DNA of 28,421 nucleotides from Clostridia bacterium (GTDB taxonomy: Bacteria; Bacillota_A; Clostridia; Christensenellales; Aristaeellaceae). Location of the stretch: NCBI GenBank assembly GCA_017481065.1, contig JAFUPT010000070.1, positions 1-28,421 on the forward strand, written 5' to 3'. The notes below the pieces were generated by a model. That model ran no database searches. It saw only the letters and a program-made list of their open reading frames with translations, and was not told the origin of the DNA. Shown piece after piece: positions 7,215-14,613 of this stretch. Every line of letters begins with the position of its first letter. Position 1 is the stretch's first letter. A program made the translations under genes and the position numbers.

Positions 7215-7249
7215 TTTTGCCGGAATCCTGCGGATTTCCGGGCGCAAAA
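7215..7249. repeat. Imperfect inverted repeat in the flavin reductase 3' region
   Basis: TTTTGC-CGGAA-TCC (from 7215) and GGA-TTTCCG-GCAAAA (to 7249) form an imperfect hairpin. It lies in about 110 bp of otherwise featureless sequence between the stop codon and the terminator. Confidence 0.4.
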
Positions 7250-7284
7250 GCCAGCCCTGTGACCGCCGCCGGGATTCAGAAGAC

Positions 7285-7315
7285 AACAAAACCGCTGTAT
7301 TACAGCGGTTTTGTT
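7285..7315. terminator. Symmetric terminator after the flavin reductase
   Basis: A perfect 13-bp stem (AACAAAACCGCTG / CAGCGGTTTTGTT) with loop TATTA. The T-rich right arm on + ends the flavin reductase transcript. Confidence 0.85.
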
Positions 7316-7350
7316 CACAATTTGGACACGGCCAGTCAACAATTCCGGGC

Positions 7351-7356
7351 TATAAT
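7351..7356 (+). promoter_or_regulatory. -10 element of the DUF4353-type gene
   Basis: A perfect TATAAT lies 35 bp before the ATG at 7392. No good -35 is present at 16-18 bp; TTGGAC at 7322-7327 is too far (23 bp). Activator help or a weak promoter is possible. Confidence 0.55.
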
Positions 7357-7391
7357 CTCTTTTGTAATCCTTCAGAAAGAGGCAAATTGAT

Positions 7392-8945
7392 ATGAAAAAA
7401 ATGCTCCTGTTCCTCCTCTGCGCCTGTATGCTCTGCATTCCGGCCTTCGCGGAGGAAGCCGAAACCGAAATCCTGCTTGGCGATGAAATAACCGTGAACG
7501 GCGAAGTGATCTCCGGGGATGCTTCCCAGCCGGTTTACCTTGCCTACCAGGTGGAGACCCATGAGGATGTTCCCGAGGAGCTCGCCGGGCTTGAAAACCG
7601 CGTGGTGACCATCACCGCCGCCGGCAGCTACCGCGTATCCGGCGAGGCGGCGGATATCCAGATCGCCGTGAAGGCGGGGGAAGAAGATGATGTGCGCCTG
7701 ATCCTCGACGGCGTGGATATCTCCTGCCGTACCGCGCCCGCCATCGTGGGTCATTCCGCCCGGGATCCGAGAATTGCCGGGGAGTATGGCTTCACCATCG
7801 AGCTGGCGGAGGGCTCCGAGAACCGCGTGAGCGGCTCCCACACGGTGAAGATTTCCGATGATGATGTGAAGTTTGACGGCGCGATCGATTCCCTGGTATC
7901 CCTCGGCTTCGAGGGTTCCGGCAGCCTGTATGTGGATGCGGACAACGAGGGCATCGAGGTGAAGTTCGGCCACATGACCATCAACGGCGGCAGCTTCCAC
8001 ATCGAAGCCTGCGACGACCCGCTGAATGTTTCCGAGGATGGCATCGGCACCCTGACGGTGAACGACGGCTACCTCTTCTCCAGCGTGAAGAACCTTGAAG
8101 GCGGCGAGGGCGACGGCATTGATTCCAACGGCTACATCGTGTTCAACGGCGGCGTGGCCATCAACCTTGCCCATCCCACCAGCGGCGACAGCGGTATCGA
8201 TTCCGATATGGGCAGCTCCATCAACGGCGGCATCATCGTGGGCGCTGGCAATATGTATGATCCCATCGATGAAAATTCCGGGCAGCTGTTCATGCTGCTG
8301 GAGTTTGCCGAATCCACGGATGACCTGGTGGTCGTGACCGATGAAAACGATGTGCCCGTGTTTGCTTATGACTTCCCCTACGACTATATGTACATCGCCT
8401 TCTCCACGCCGGAGCTCGAGGAAGGCAACTACCGCGTATACCTTGGCGGCGAAATTGAGGGCGAGCAGGTGGACGGCCTGTACACCAGCATCACTTCTTA
8501 TACTCCCGGAAAGCGCATGCAGCACGGCGAGGGCAATGCCCAGCGCGGCATGATGGGCGGCGGCATGCCCCAGGAAATGGGTGCGGCCCCGGATATGGAG
8601 GATATGGGCGGCATGTTCGGCGGCCGCGGCGGCTGGATGCAGCTGCCCGAGGGCGTGGACCTGAACGAAATCCTCTCCGGTGTTGATCTCAACGAACTGC
8701 TCGCCGGCAAGGACCTGAACCAGCTGCTGAGCGGCTTTGCCATCAGCGATATCCTTACCGAAGAACAGATTGCCGAGTATATCGGCGATTTCCAGATGGA
8801 AATTCCCGAGATGCCCGACGGCGGCATGATGGGCGGCATGGGCGGCGGCCCGAGGAGCCTGGAATCCAGCGCCGACGTGGCGACGGACGCCTTCTTCCTC
8901 TCCAAGGACAGCACCGGATTTACCAACGTTCGCTCTGCAAACTGA
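7392..8945 (+). CDS. Secreted carbohydrate-binding domain protein (DUF4353/Cthe_2159-like)
   Basis: The 517-residue protein has a signal peptide (MKKMLLFLLCACMLCIPAFA, cleavage before residue 21) and no convincing lipobox. Residues 30-370 form the repetitive beta-helix domain of the DUF4353 carbohydrate-binding family, with repeated N-G-G-x-F and D-G-I-D turns such as TINGGSFHIEACDDPLNV, EGDGIDSNGYIVFNGG and SGDSGIDSDMG. The Clostridium thermocellum member of this family binds acidic sugars and calcium. Residues 374-410 and 474-487 are Met/Gly-rich linkers. Between them lie three tandem 9-residue Leu-rich repeats (422-448). The tail ends FLSKDSTGFTNV, seen in relatives. It is probably an extracellular glycan-binding or envelope protein. 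No anchor is visible, so retention may be non-covalent. Confidence 0.88.
   Translation: MKKMLLFLLCACMLCIPAFAEEAETEILLGDEITVNGEVISGDASQPVYLAYQVETHEDVPEELAGLENRVVTITAAGSYRVSGEAADIQIAVKAGEEDDVRLILDGVDISCRTAPAIVGHSARDPRIAGEYGFTIELAEGSENRVSGSHTVKISDDDVKFDGAIDSLVSLGFEGSGSLYVDADNEGIEVKFGHMTINGGSFHIEACDDPLNVSEDGIGTLTVNDGYLFSSVKNLEGGEGDGIDSNGYIVFNGGVAINLAHPTSGDSGIDSDMGSSINGGIIVGAGNMYDPIDENSGQLFMLLEFAESTDDLVVVTDENDVPVFAYDFPYDYMYIAFSTPELEEGNYRVYLGGEIEGEQVDGLYTSITSYTPGKRMQHGEGNAQRGMMGGGMPQEMGAAPDMEDMGGMFGGRGGWMQLPEGVDLNEILSGVDLNELLAGKDLNQLLSGFAISDILTEEQIAEYIGDFQMEIPEMPDGGMMGGMGGGPRSLESSADVATDAFFLSKDSTGFTNVRSAN
8655..8735 (+). repeat. Three tandem 27-bp (9-codon) repeats within the DUF4353-type gene
   Basis: The units read VDLNEILSG, VDLNELLAG and KDLNQLLSG. 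They are conserved at the protein level more than at the DNA level, which suggests selection on the peptide rather than a recent duplication. Confidence 0.8.
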
Positions 8946-8962
8946 ATACCGGATGAAACAGG

Positions 8963-8996
8963 CCCGGCGGATTTCATGGAATCCGCCGGGTTTGTG
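8963..8996 (+). terminator. Terminator of the DUF4353-type gene
   Basis: An 11-bp GC stem (CCCGGCGGATT / AATCCGCCGGG, loop TCATGG) followed by TTTGTGT, starting 18 bp after the stop. Confidence 0.8.
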
Positions 8997-9047
8997 TCAA
9001 CAAAATGACGCGCAGCGCACGTTTTGCAGGCTTGCCCGCCGCAGCAC

Positions 9048-9077
9048 TTGTGCAATCCATGGAAAATATGCTATAAT
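9048..9077 (+). promoter_or_regulatory. Probable sigma-A promoter of the L,D-transpeptidase gene
   Basis: TATAAT at 9072-9077, with TTGTGC at 9048-9053 and an 18-bp spacer. Confidence 0.6.
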
Positions 9078-9106
9078 TCATTAGATTAACAGGTGAGGTT
9101 TAAGCC

Positions 9107-10984
9107 ATGCTTCTGAAAAGATTTATGATGGTTCTGCTCGCGCTGGCCATGCTGCTGGGCGCGTTTGCTTCCGCCGAGGATGATTACGGCATGCCCTATT
9201 ACATCGAGGTGGATATCACGAACCAGATCGTAACGATCTACAACACCAGCGATAATTCCATTGCCCGGCAGATGCTCACTTCTTCCGGCATGAATGATTC
9301 CACGCCGCTGGGCACCTTCTACCTGATGGAAAACGGCCGCGCCTCCGAGCGCTCCGAATGGACCTATTTCCAGCAGTACCGCTGCTGGGTGAAGTATGCC
9401 ACCCGCATTTACTACGGCTACATGTTCCATTCCCTGCCCTTCGAGGAGAAGGATGATTCCACCATGATTGCCCAGCATGCCAAGGAATTCGGCATGCCCA
9501 CCTCCCACGGCTGCATGCGCCTGCGGGTGGAGGATGCGGAATTCATCGCCAAGAAATGCCTGGTGGGCACCCGGGTGAAGATTTATGAGAGCGAGGCTGT
9601 GAATGAAGATTTGCGCGCCCTGCTGCTGATTTCCTCCTACACCGGGGAAAACGGCATGAGCTACAAGGAATTCATGGGCATTTCCGAGGATGCGCTGGGC
9701 AGCGGATCGGCGGGCGACGAGGTGCTGGATTTGCAGTACCGCCTGAGCGATTTGGGCTACTACGGCGGCGAATTCAGCGGCAAGTATGATACCTCCGTGA
9801 TCGCCGCAGTGAAGCATTTGCAGCGCGACCTGGGCCTTGCCGAAAACGGCATTTCCACTGCCGAGCTGCTGGAGCTGGTTTACTCCGATGATGCGCCCAT
9901 CTCCACCGGCGAAATCACCCTCGGCGAGGGCAAGAGCGGCCCTACGGTGAAGAAGCTGCAGATGGCGTTGCAGAAGCTGGGCCTCTACAACGGCGCGATC
10001 GACAGCGTGTACGACCTCGATGTGAGCGAGGCGGTGCGCCAGTTCCAGATGATCTGCGGCTACGAGCCCGACGGCGTGGCAAGCTCTGAAGTGCAGCGCG
10101 CGGTTTACTATGTGATCAACAAAATTTCCGAGGAGCTGGGCAGCGAGAGCTTCACTGCCTCCGCCGAGACCGAGGAAATCACCCTCGCAAGGGTAAAGTC
10201 CGAGGCAAAGGTAAACATCCGCCAGTACGCCGATACCGAGAGCGAAATCCTCGGCAAGCTCTCCAACGGGGATATGATCACCCTCGTGGAGGTGGAGGGC
10301 GAATGGGCGGAGATCGCATCCGGCGATAAGACCGGCTATATGCACGCCGATTACCTGGAAACCTACACCGAAACTACCTCCAACATGCTCTACACCGCCG
10401 ATAATGGCGCGAGCTACAGCCTCGGCAGCGGCGATGACGGCCAGAGCCTGGCTGCGGAGCTCTCTGCCTACTTCGCCAACGAGCAGTTTATGAACTACGG
10501 CGAGGAGGCCGTGACCTTCGCAACCGTGGATACCGGCTCCGACGGCCTGCGCCTGAACCTGCGCGCCGAGCCCAGCTCCATGGCGGAAATCCTGGCGGAG
10601 ATTCCCAATGGCACCACCATGCGCGCCCTTTCCCAGGAGGGAGAATGGACCAAGGTGGGCTATGACGACCAGATCGGCTACCTGATGAACCAGTACCTCT
10701 CCTTCCATGAGGGCAGCGCCGACGAGGTGGAGAGCACCAGCACCGAGGCCGAAATGGAGGAGGAAGTGATCGAGGTTACCGCCGTGGTGGTTCCTGCGAA
10801 CAACAAGAAGAAGGCCAAGGTTTATGATTCCGCCGATGAGAGCGGCAAGGTGATTTACAGCGCCCCCAAGGATATGGAAGTGCAGGTTCTGCTGGCGAAC
10901 GAGCAGAGCGGCTGGGTGCTGGTGAGCACCGGGGAAAAGGAAGGATATATGAAGGATGAGGATTTGTCCTTCAGGCTGATGTGA
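9107..10984 (+). CDS. Secreted L,D-transpeptidase with two peptidoglycan-binding and three SH3-like domains
   Basis: The 625-residue protein has a signal peptide (residues 1-23, cleavage near ASA). A YkuD catalytic domain follows (about 30-162), with H108 in YMFHSLPF and the catalytic SHGCMRL (S133, H134, C136). Two PG_binding_1 domains follow (about 200-260 and 272-338), each with the L-Q-x-x-L-x-x-L-G-x-Y pattern. Three bacterial SH3-like domains end the protein (about 360-420, 470-533 and 556-623), each with a G-Y-M/L-x-x-x-Y/D-L ending. It probably makes 3-3 cross-links or modifies peptidoglycan outside the membrane. The start follows AGGTGAGG. The catalytic domain lies before the binding domains. 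The terminator is shared with murI, convergent on the other strand. Confidence 0.93.
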   Translation: MLLKRFMMVLLALAMLLGAFASAEDDYGMPYYIEVDITNQIVTIYNTSDNSIARQMLTSSGMNDSTPLGTFYLMENGRASERSEWTYFQQYRCWVKYATRIYYGYMFHSLPFEEKDDSTMIAQHAKEFGMPTSHGCMRLRVEDAEFIAKKCLVGTRVKIYESEAVNEDLRALLLISSYTGENGMSYKEFMGISEDALGSGSAGDEVLDLQYRLSDLGYYGGEFSGKYDTSVIAAVKHLQRDLGLAENGISTAELLELVYSDDAPISTGEITLGEGKSGPTVKKLQMALQKLGLYNGAIDSVYDLDVSEAVRQFQMICGYEPDGVASSEVQRAVYYVINKISEELGSESFTASAETEEITLARVKSEAKVNIRQYADTESEILGKLSNGDMITLVEVEGEWAEIASGDKTGYMHADYLETYTETTSNMLYTADNGASYSLGSGDDGQSLAAELSAYFANEQFMNYGEEAVTFATVDTGSDGLRLNLRAEPSSMAEILAEIPNGTTMRALSQEGEWTKVGYDDQIGYLMNQYLSFHEGSADEVESTSTEAEMEEEVIEVTAVVVPANNKKKAKVYDSADESGKVIYSAPKDMEVQVLLANEQSGWVLVSTGEKEGYMKDEDLSFRLM

Positions 10985-10987
10985 GCA

Positions 10988-11043
10988 GGCATTCAATAAG
11001 GCCCGCAAACGCCAAAAATCCTTGAATATTATTGAAGAATGCC
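10988..11043. repeat. Imperfect long inverted repeat after the L,D-transpeptidase gene
   Basis: GGCATTCAATAA (10988-10999) pairs with TTATTGAAGAATGCC (11029-11043) apart from three extra bases in the right arm. It may protect the 3' end of the transcript; there is no T-run. Confidence 0.5.
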
Positions 11044-11111
11044 GCGCCCGCTTACCTGCCCCCGCAGAGGGAGGCAGGCGGAAAGGACGGCGCTGCGAGA
11101 TAAGAACACAA

Positions 11112-11148
11112 ACCCCCTGCGATTCATATGAATCACAGGGGGTGTTTT
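11112..11148. terminator. Bidirectional terminator between the L,D-transpeptidase gene and murI
   Basis: ACCCCCTG / CAGGGGGT (8 bp) encloses the palindrome GATTCATATGAATC, followed by GTTTTTA on +. The minus strand has GTTTGTGTT after the stem. The murI stop is at its edge. Confidence 0.85.
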
Positions 11149-11897
11149 TATGCCTCAAACAGCTTTTTCATCAGGGCGATCTTTTCTTCGCCGCCGGAGC
11201 TTTCGAAGGTGATTTTGCCGGGACAGGTTTGCCTTGTAAGGGAATTTGTTTCCTCCAGGCGGCGCTTCAATTGCCGCACTGTGCCCTCAAGCCCATCGAA
11301 GATGCCGGCTTCCGGGAAGATGGATTCAATCTGCCCGCGCAGGAAGGGATAATGGGTGCAGCCCAGCACCACGCCATCGATCTTTTCATGCATGTAGGGG
11401 GCAAAGAGCGCTTCCAGCGCCGCGCGGGCTTCCGGGGAATTTGCCTTTCCACCCTCCACGATCTCCACCAGGCCCTTGCCTTCCACGGGTATCACGCCCT
11501 CGCCGTAGAGCTCCATCAGCTGGGTGAATTTATCCAGCGTGAGGGTGGCCTTCGTGGCCATGGCGAGGATTTTGCCGCCGGAGCGGGCGAGGCTGGCGGG
11601 CTTCACCGCAGGCTCCATGCCGATCACGGGAATCTGCGCCGTTTCCCGCAGGATGCCTGCATAGGCGGAGGTGATGGTGTTGCAGGCGATCACCAGCGCC
11701 TTCACGCCCGCATCCAGCAGGCGGTTCACGGCCTGCTCAGACAGGGCGCGGATTTCCTTCAGGGAGCGCGGGCCATAGGGGGCGTTTTTGTTATCGCCGA
11801 AAAACAGGAAATTCTCGTTCGGCAGCAGCTTTGCCGCAACCCGCAGCACGCTCACGCCGCCGACGCCGGAATCCATGATGCCGATCAAATCTTTCAT
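11148..11897 (-). CDS. murI: Glutamate racemase
   Basis: The 249-residue cytoplasmic enzyme makes D-glutamate for peptidoglycan. All family signatures are present: GIMDSGVGG (D9, S10), the catalytic C72 in IACNTITSAYA, and C180 in LGCTHYP. FFGDNKNAPYG is the usual N-terminal loop. The length is close to the shorter end of the family. The ATG follows GAGG with an 8-nt spacer. It lies 60 bp downstream of rnr on the same strand and may be co-transcribed with it. The convergent L,D-transpeptidase gene gives a small cell-wall neighbourhood. Confidence 0.96.
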   Translation of the reverse strand: MKDLIGIMDSGVGGVSVLRVAAKLLPNENFLFFGDNKNAPYGPRSLKEIRALSEQAVNRLLDAGVKALVIACNTITSAYAGILRETAQIPVIGMEPAVKPASLARSGGKILAMATKATLTLDKFTQLMELYGEGVIPVEGKGLVEIVEGGKANSPEARAALEALFAPYMHEKIDGVVLGCTHYPFLRGQIESIFPEAGIFDGLEGTVRQLKRRLEETNSLTRQTCPGKITFESSGGEEKIALMKKLFEA

Positions 11898-11957
11898 AAA
11901 AGCCTCTTTGGTTGGTCTTTTCCTCCATTATACGGCGCTGCGGGGGAAAAATCAAGT

Positions 11958-14042
11958 TTATCCCACTTCCACCAGCTCGAAATTGATTTCGCCGCGGACG
12001 ATGCTGGCATCGATGGCGCGCACCCGCACTTTCATGCCCAGCTGCAGCACGACGCCCGTGGAGGAACCCACCAGCTGCTGCCGCTTGGCGTCGAAATTAT
12101 AGAAATCATCCATATCGGATACATGCACGAGGCCTTCGACGGTGTTCGGCAGGGTGACGTAGAGCCCCCAGCCGGTCACGCCGGACACGGTGCCCCAGAA
12201 CTTCCTGCCCAGCTGCTTCGACATCCACGCGGCCTTCATCATGGCCTCGGTATCCCGCTCAGCGCGCACGCTCTCCTGCTCCCGCGCGGAGCATTCCCCG
12301 GCGAGTGCAGGCATTTTCGCCTCCCAGCGGGAAGCATCGCTGCCGCTGAGCAGGATTTTCAGCATCCTGTGCACCACAAGGTCCGGGTAGCGGCGGATGG
12401 GGGAGGTGAAGTGGCAGTAATCGGCCATGGAGAGGGCATAGTGGCCGACGGGCTTTTCGCTGTACTGGGCCTTTTTCAGCGCCCGCAGCATGTGGCGGCG
12501 GAGCACATCGATGTATTCATCCTCCGCGTGGTCATCCAGTATTTTCTGCAAAATGCCGGGATGGGGCGTTTCGCCAAGGTGGGCGGGCGCGCCGGCGAGG
12601 TTCAAAAACTCCTCCAGCGCGTGGATGCGCTCCGGGTCCGGCTTTTCATGGATGCGGTACATGAAGGGCAGCATGGTGTCCCGGGCGAGCCGGGCCACGG
12701 TTTCGTTGGCCAGCAGCATGAAATCTTCAATGAGGCGCTCGGATTCTCCGCGCCGGGGACAGATGATTTCCGTAGGTTCATATTTTTCGTTGAGCACGAA
12801 CTGCGCTTCCTCCATCTCAAAATCGATGGTGCCGCGCTCCTTGCGCCGCCTGCGCAGGATTTCTGCGAGGGCGCGCATTTTGAGCAGGGCTTCCTTCACA
12901 GCGGAAGGAAGCGGCTCATCCGCGCCGTCGAAGAAGCGGTTCACGCCGTCATAGGTGAGCCGTGCTTTGGAGCGGATGATGGAGGGGGTAAGGAAATGGT
13001 CCACAACCCGGCCCTTTTCATTCACATCCATGAAGAGGCTCATGGCGAGACGGTCCTGCTCCGGCATCAGGGAGCAGAGGTCGTTGGAGAGCGCCTCGGG
13101 AAGCATGGGCACGGTGTAGCCCGGCAGGTACAGGGAGGTGCCGCGATCGAGGGCTTCCCGGTCGATGGCGCTGCCGGGGCGCACATAATGGGATACATCA
13201 GCGATGTGTACGCCGAGGCGGCAGCCGGAGGGGATTTCCTCGATGGAAACCGCATCGTCAAAATCCTTGCTGGACGCGCCGTCGATGGTGAAGATGGTCA
13301 TTTCGCGCAGGTCCTGCCTGCCCTCATCCGCCTCCGGGAAGGGCTCACGGCGCAGGGCGGAGGCGGCGGCTTCTACTTCATCCGGGAATTCAGTGGGAAA
13401 GCCATGCTGCTCGGCAGTGGCGCGCATGCGGGCGAGCAGGCTGTTTGCATTGCCCAGCACGCGGATGGGCTCGGCGATGATGGGAAGATCGCCCATGGGA
13501 TAATCGGTGATTTCCAGCAGAGCGATTTCGTTGTTGCGCAGGAAGGAGGTATCGCCCCGCAGCTCGATTTTATAGGGAATGCGGGGATCGCAGGGCACGG
13601 CGCTGAAATGCATGCGGTCAATTTCATGGCGGCCACGGCGATGCTTTCCCTGCTGGATGCGGACGCAGGCGGCGATGCTGCGGTTCTTCTTTTCGAGGAT
13701 GGCGTAGTGGTGAATCTCCTCGCCCTCGATTTTGGCCATCACCCGGTCGCCGGGCAGCACGCGCATTCGGCTGTTGTTGATCAGGTGGCCGCTGATGCTG
13801 CCGTCATCCGCATGGAAGATGGGCGTGCCGTTGTGGGAGAAGGAGACCCAGCCCGGCTTCTGGCCCAGCTTTTCAGGGAGAGCGTATTTTCCCTTCTTGG
13901 TGAGGGTGATCCTGCCCTCATGCAGCAGTGCATCCGCTGCGGCAAGCACTTCCTCCATGCTGAGACCGCTCATCCGGGCGAGCTCCGCCGCACCGTGGGG
14001 GACATTTGCATTTTTCAAAATATCATACAGCTTTTCGTTCAT
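11958..14042 (-). CDS. rnr: Ribonuclease R (3'-5' exoribonuclease, RNB family)
   Basis: The 694-residue protein has an N-terminal winged-helix-like region (1-55), cold-shock-like OB domains (about 60-210), the RNB catalytic domain (about 245-575) with D254, D260, D262 and D263 in TIDGASSKDFDDAVSIE, and a C-terminal S1 domain (about 610-692, GTVSGVTGWGLYVTLPNTVE). It degrades structured RNA processively. The length is slightly short because the basic C-terminal tail of larger homologues is missing. The start at MNEKLYD (14042) is chosen by homology and follows a weak TTGGAAG site. An alternative ATG at 14057 adds five residues. The longer frame upstream is not coding. Confidence 0.94.
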   Translation of the reverse strand: MNEKLYDILKNANVPHGAAELARMSGLSMEEVLAAADALLHEGRITLTKKGKYALPEKLGQKPGWVSFSHNGTPIFHADDGSISGHLINNSRMRVLPGDRVMAKIEGEEIHHYAILEKKNRSIAACVRIQQGKHRRGRHEIDRMHFSAVPCDPRIPYKIELRGDTSFLRNNEIALLEITDYPMGDLPIIAEPIRVLGNANSLLARMRATAEQHGFPTEFPDEVEAAASALRREPFPEADEGRQDLREMTIFTIDGASSKDFDDAVSIEEIPSGCRLGVHIADVSHYVRPGSAIDREALDRGTSLYLPGYTVPMLPEALSNDLCSLMPEQDRLAMSLFMDVNEKGRVVDHFLTPSIIRSKARLTYDGVNRFFDGADEPLPSAVKEALLKMRALAEILRRRRKERGTIDFEMEEAQFVLNEKYEPTEIICPRRGESERLIEDFMLLANETVARLARDTMLPFMYRIHEKPDPERIHALEEFLNLAGAPAHLGETPHPGILQKILDDHAEDEYIDVLRRHMLRALKKAQYSEKPVGHYALSMADYCHFTSPIRRYPDLVVHRMLKILLSGSDASRWEAKMPALAGECSAREQESVRAERDTEAMMKAAWMSKQLGRKFWGTVSGVTGWGLYVTLPNTVEGLVHVSDMDDFYNFDAKRQQLVGSSTGVVLQLGMKVRVRAIDASIVRGEINFELVEVG

Positions 14043-14082
14043 ATGGCTTCCAATCATTTTTTCTCTAAGTATTTCCCGACAG

Positions 14083-14110
14083 AGCATAGAATAGCACAGC
14101 CGGGCCGCAA
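14083..14110 (-). promoter_or_regulatory. Probable sigma-A promoter of rnr
   Basis: On the minus strand TTGCGG, a 16-bp spacer and TATGCT, 40 bp before the start. Confidence 0.55.
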
Positions 14111-14124
14111 AATCAAGAAAACGA

Positions 14125-14153
14125 TTGCGCATGGGCGCGTTCTTCGCTATACT
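14125..14153 (+). promoter_or_regulatory. Probable sigma-A promoter of the 104-residue orphan gene
   Basis: TTGCGC, a 17-bp spacer and TATACT. GGAGGATGC and the ATG at 14185 follow. Confidence 0.55.
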
Positions 14154-14184
14154 TATAGCATAAAGCGATTCGGAGGATGCAATC

Positions 14185-14499
14185 ATGATCAAAAACCGCG
14201 TGGACAAACTGGTTTTGAAGGCCTTCCTTGAAATGGAAACGCCCGCCGCGCTGATCCGGGAAGAACAGGAGCTTGCCCGGAAGTATGGAACGGAGCTGCG
14301 CTCCCTCGCCAACCGCCTCTTGATGGGCAGGGACGAAAAGATTGAGATACTGGAGGTTCCCGTGCTGAGTAAGGAGGACAAGGGCGGCATCAACGCCCTC
14401 ATCAGCCGCCTGCCGGACGGGGAGGAGAAGCGGGACCTGGTGTTCTATTCCAGGCTTGCGGTGCTGGTGGAAACGCTTTTGTACAAATATCGGGGATGA
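14185..14499 (+). CDS. Orphan 104-residue protein, unknown function
   Basis: The start at ATG 14185 has GGAGG eight bases upstream and a plausible promoter. The protein is soluble, rich in Leu, Glu, Arg and Lys, and predicted to be mostly helical. It has no Cys, no signal peptide and no membrane segment. The first half contains REEQELARKYGTELRSLANR, which could form an amphipathic or coiled-coil helix. I do not recognise a family. It sits divergent from rnr and 115 bp before the sipL-like gene without a clear terminator, so read-through into sipL from this promoter is possible. Confidence 0.7.
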   Translation: MIKNRVDKLVLKAFLEMETPAALIREEQELARKYGTELRSLANRLLMGRDEKIEILEVPVLSKEDKGGINALISRLPDGEEKRDLVFYSRLAVLVETLLYKYRG

Positions 14500-14501
14500 T
14501 C

Positions 14502-14533
14502 CAGGGGGAGCTGCCTCCAGACTCCTGCCCGGG
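14502..14533. repeat. Interspersed GC-rich repeat, copy upstream of the sipL-like gene
   Basis: The pattern CAGGGG..GCTG.C.CCAGA..CCTGCC.GGG is shared, with substitutions and small gaps, with 16159-16194 downstream of the gene. Both are in the same orientation. Each copy can form a small GC hairpin. It resembles GC-rich intergenic repeats found in many Clostridia. Confidence 0.5.
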
Positions 14534-14556
14534 AAAATCGTGCAAGCGCCGCGCCC

Positions 14557-14586
14557 GTCTTTTTTATTTCCCTCCCGCATAGGCTA
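14557..14586 (+). promoter_or_regulatory. Sigma-E-type sporulation promoter of the sipL-like gene
   Basis: GTCTTTTT (14557-14564), a 13-bp spacer and CATAGGCTA (14578-14586) fit the mother-cell sigma-E pattern (-35 about GTCATATT, -10 CATAnnnTA). No sigma-A -10 is present. TGGAGGG and the ATG at 14614 follow at suitable distances. In Clostridioides difficile sipL is a sigma-E-dependent gene. Confidence 0.55.
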
Positions 14587-14613
14587 GAGCAAACAAAATC
14601 TGGAGGGAGAGCC

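Noticed and set aside
9086..11158. A 690-codon minus-strand frame over the L,D-transpeptidase gene
   Set aside because: Antisense shadow; the plus-strand frame has signal peptide, catalytic motif and repeats.
11022..14231. A 1,069-codon open frame on the plus strand over murI and rnr
   Set aside because: It is the antisense shadow of two clear genes; composition is dominated by His, Gly and Ala as expected from reverse reading, and no domain is present.
14043..14402. N-terminal extension of rnr to 14402
   Set aside because: It would cross the promoter region and the divergent gene at 14185; conserved RNase R sequence begins at 14042.
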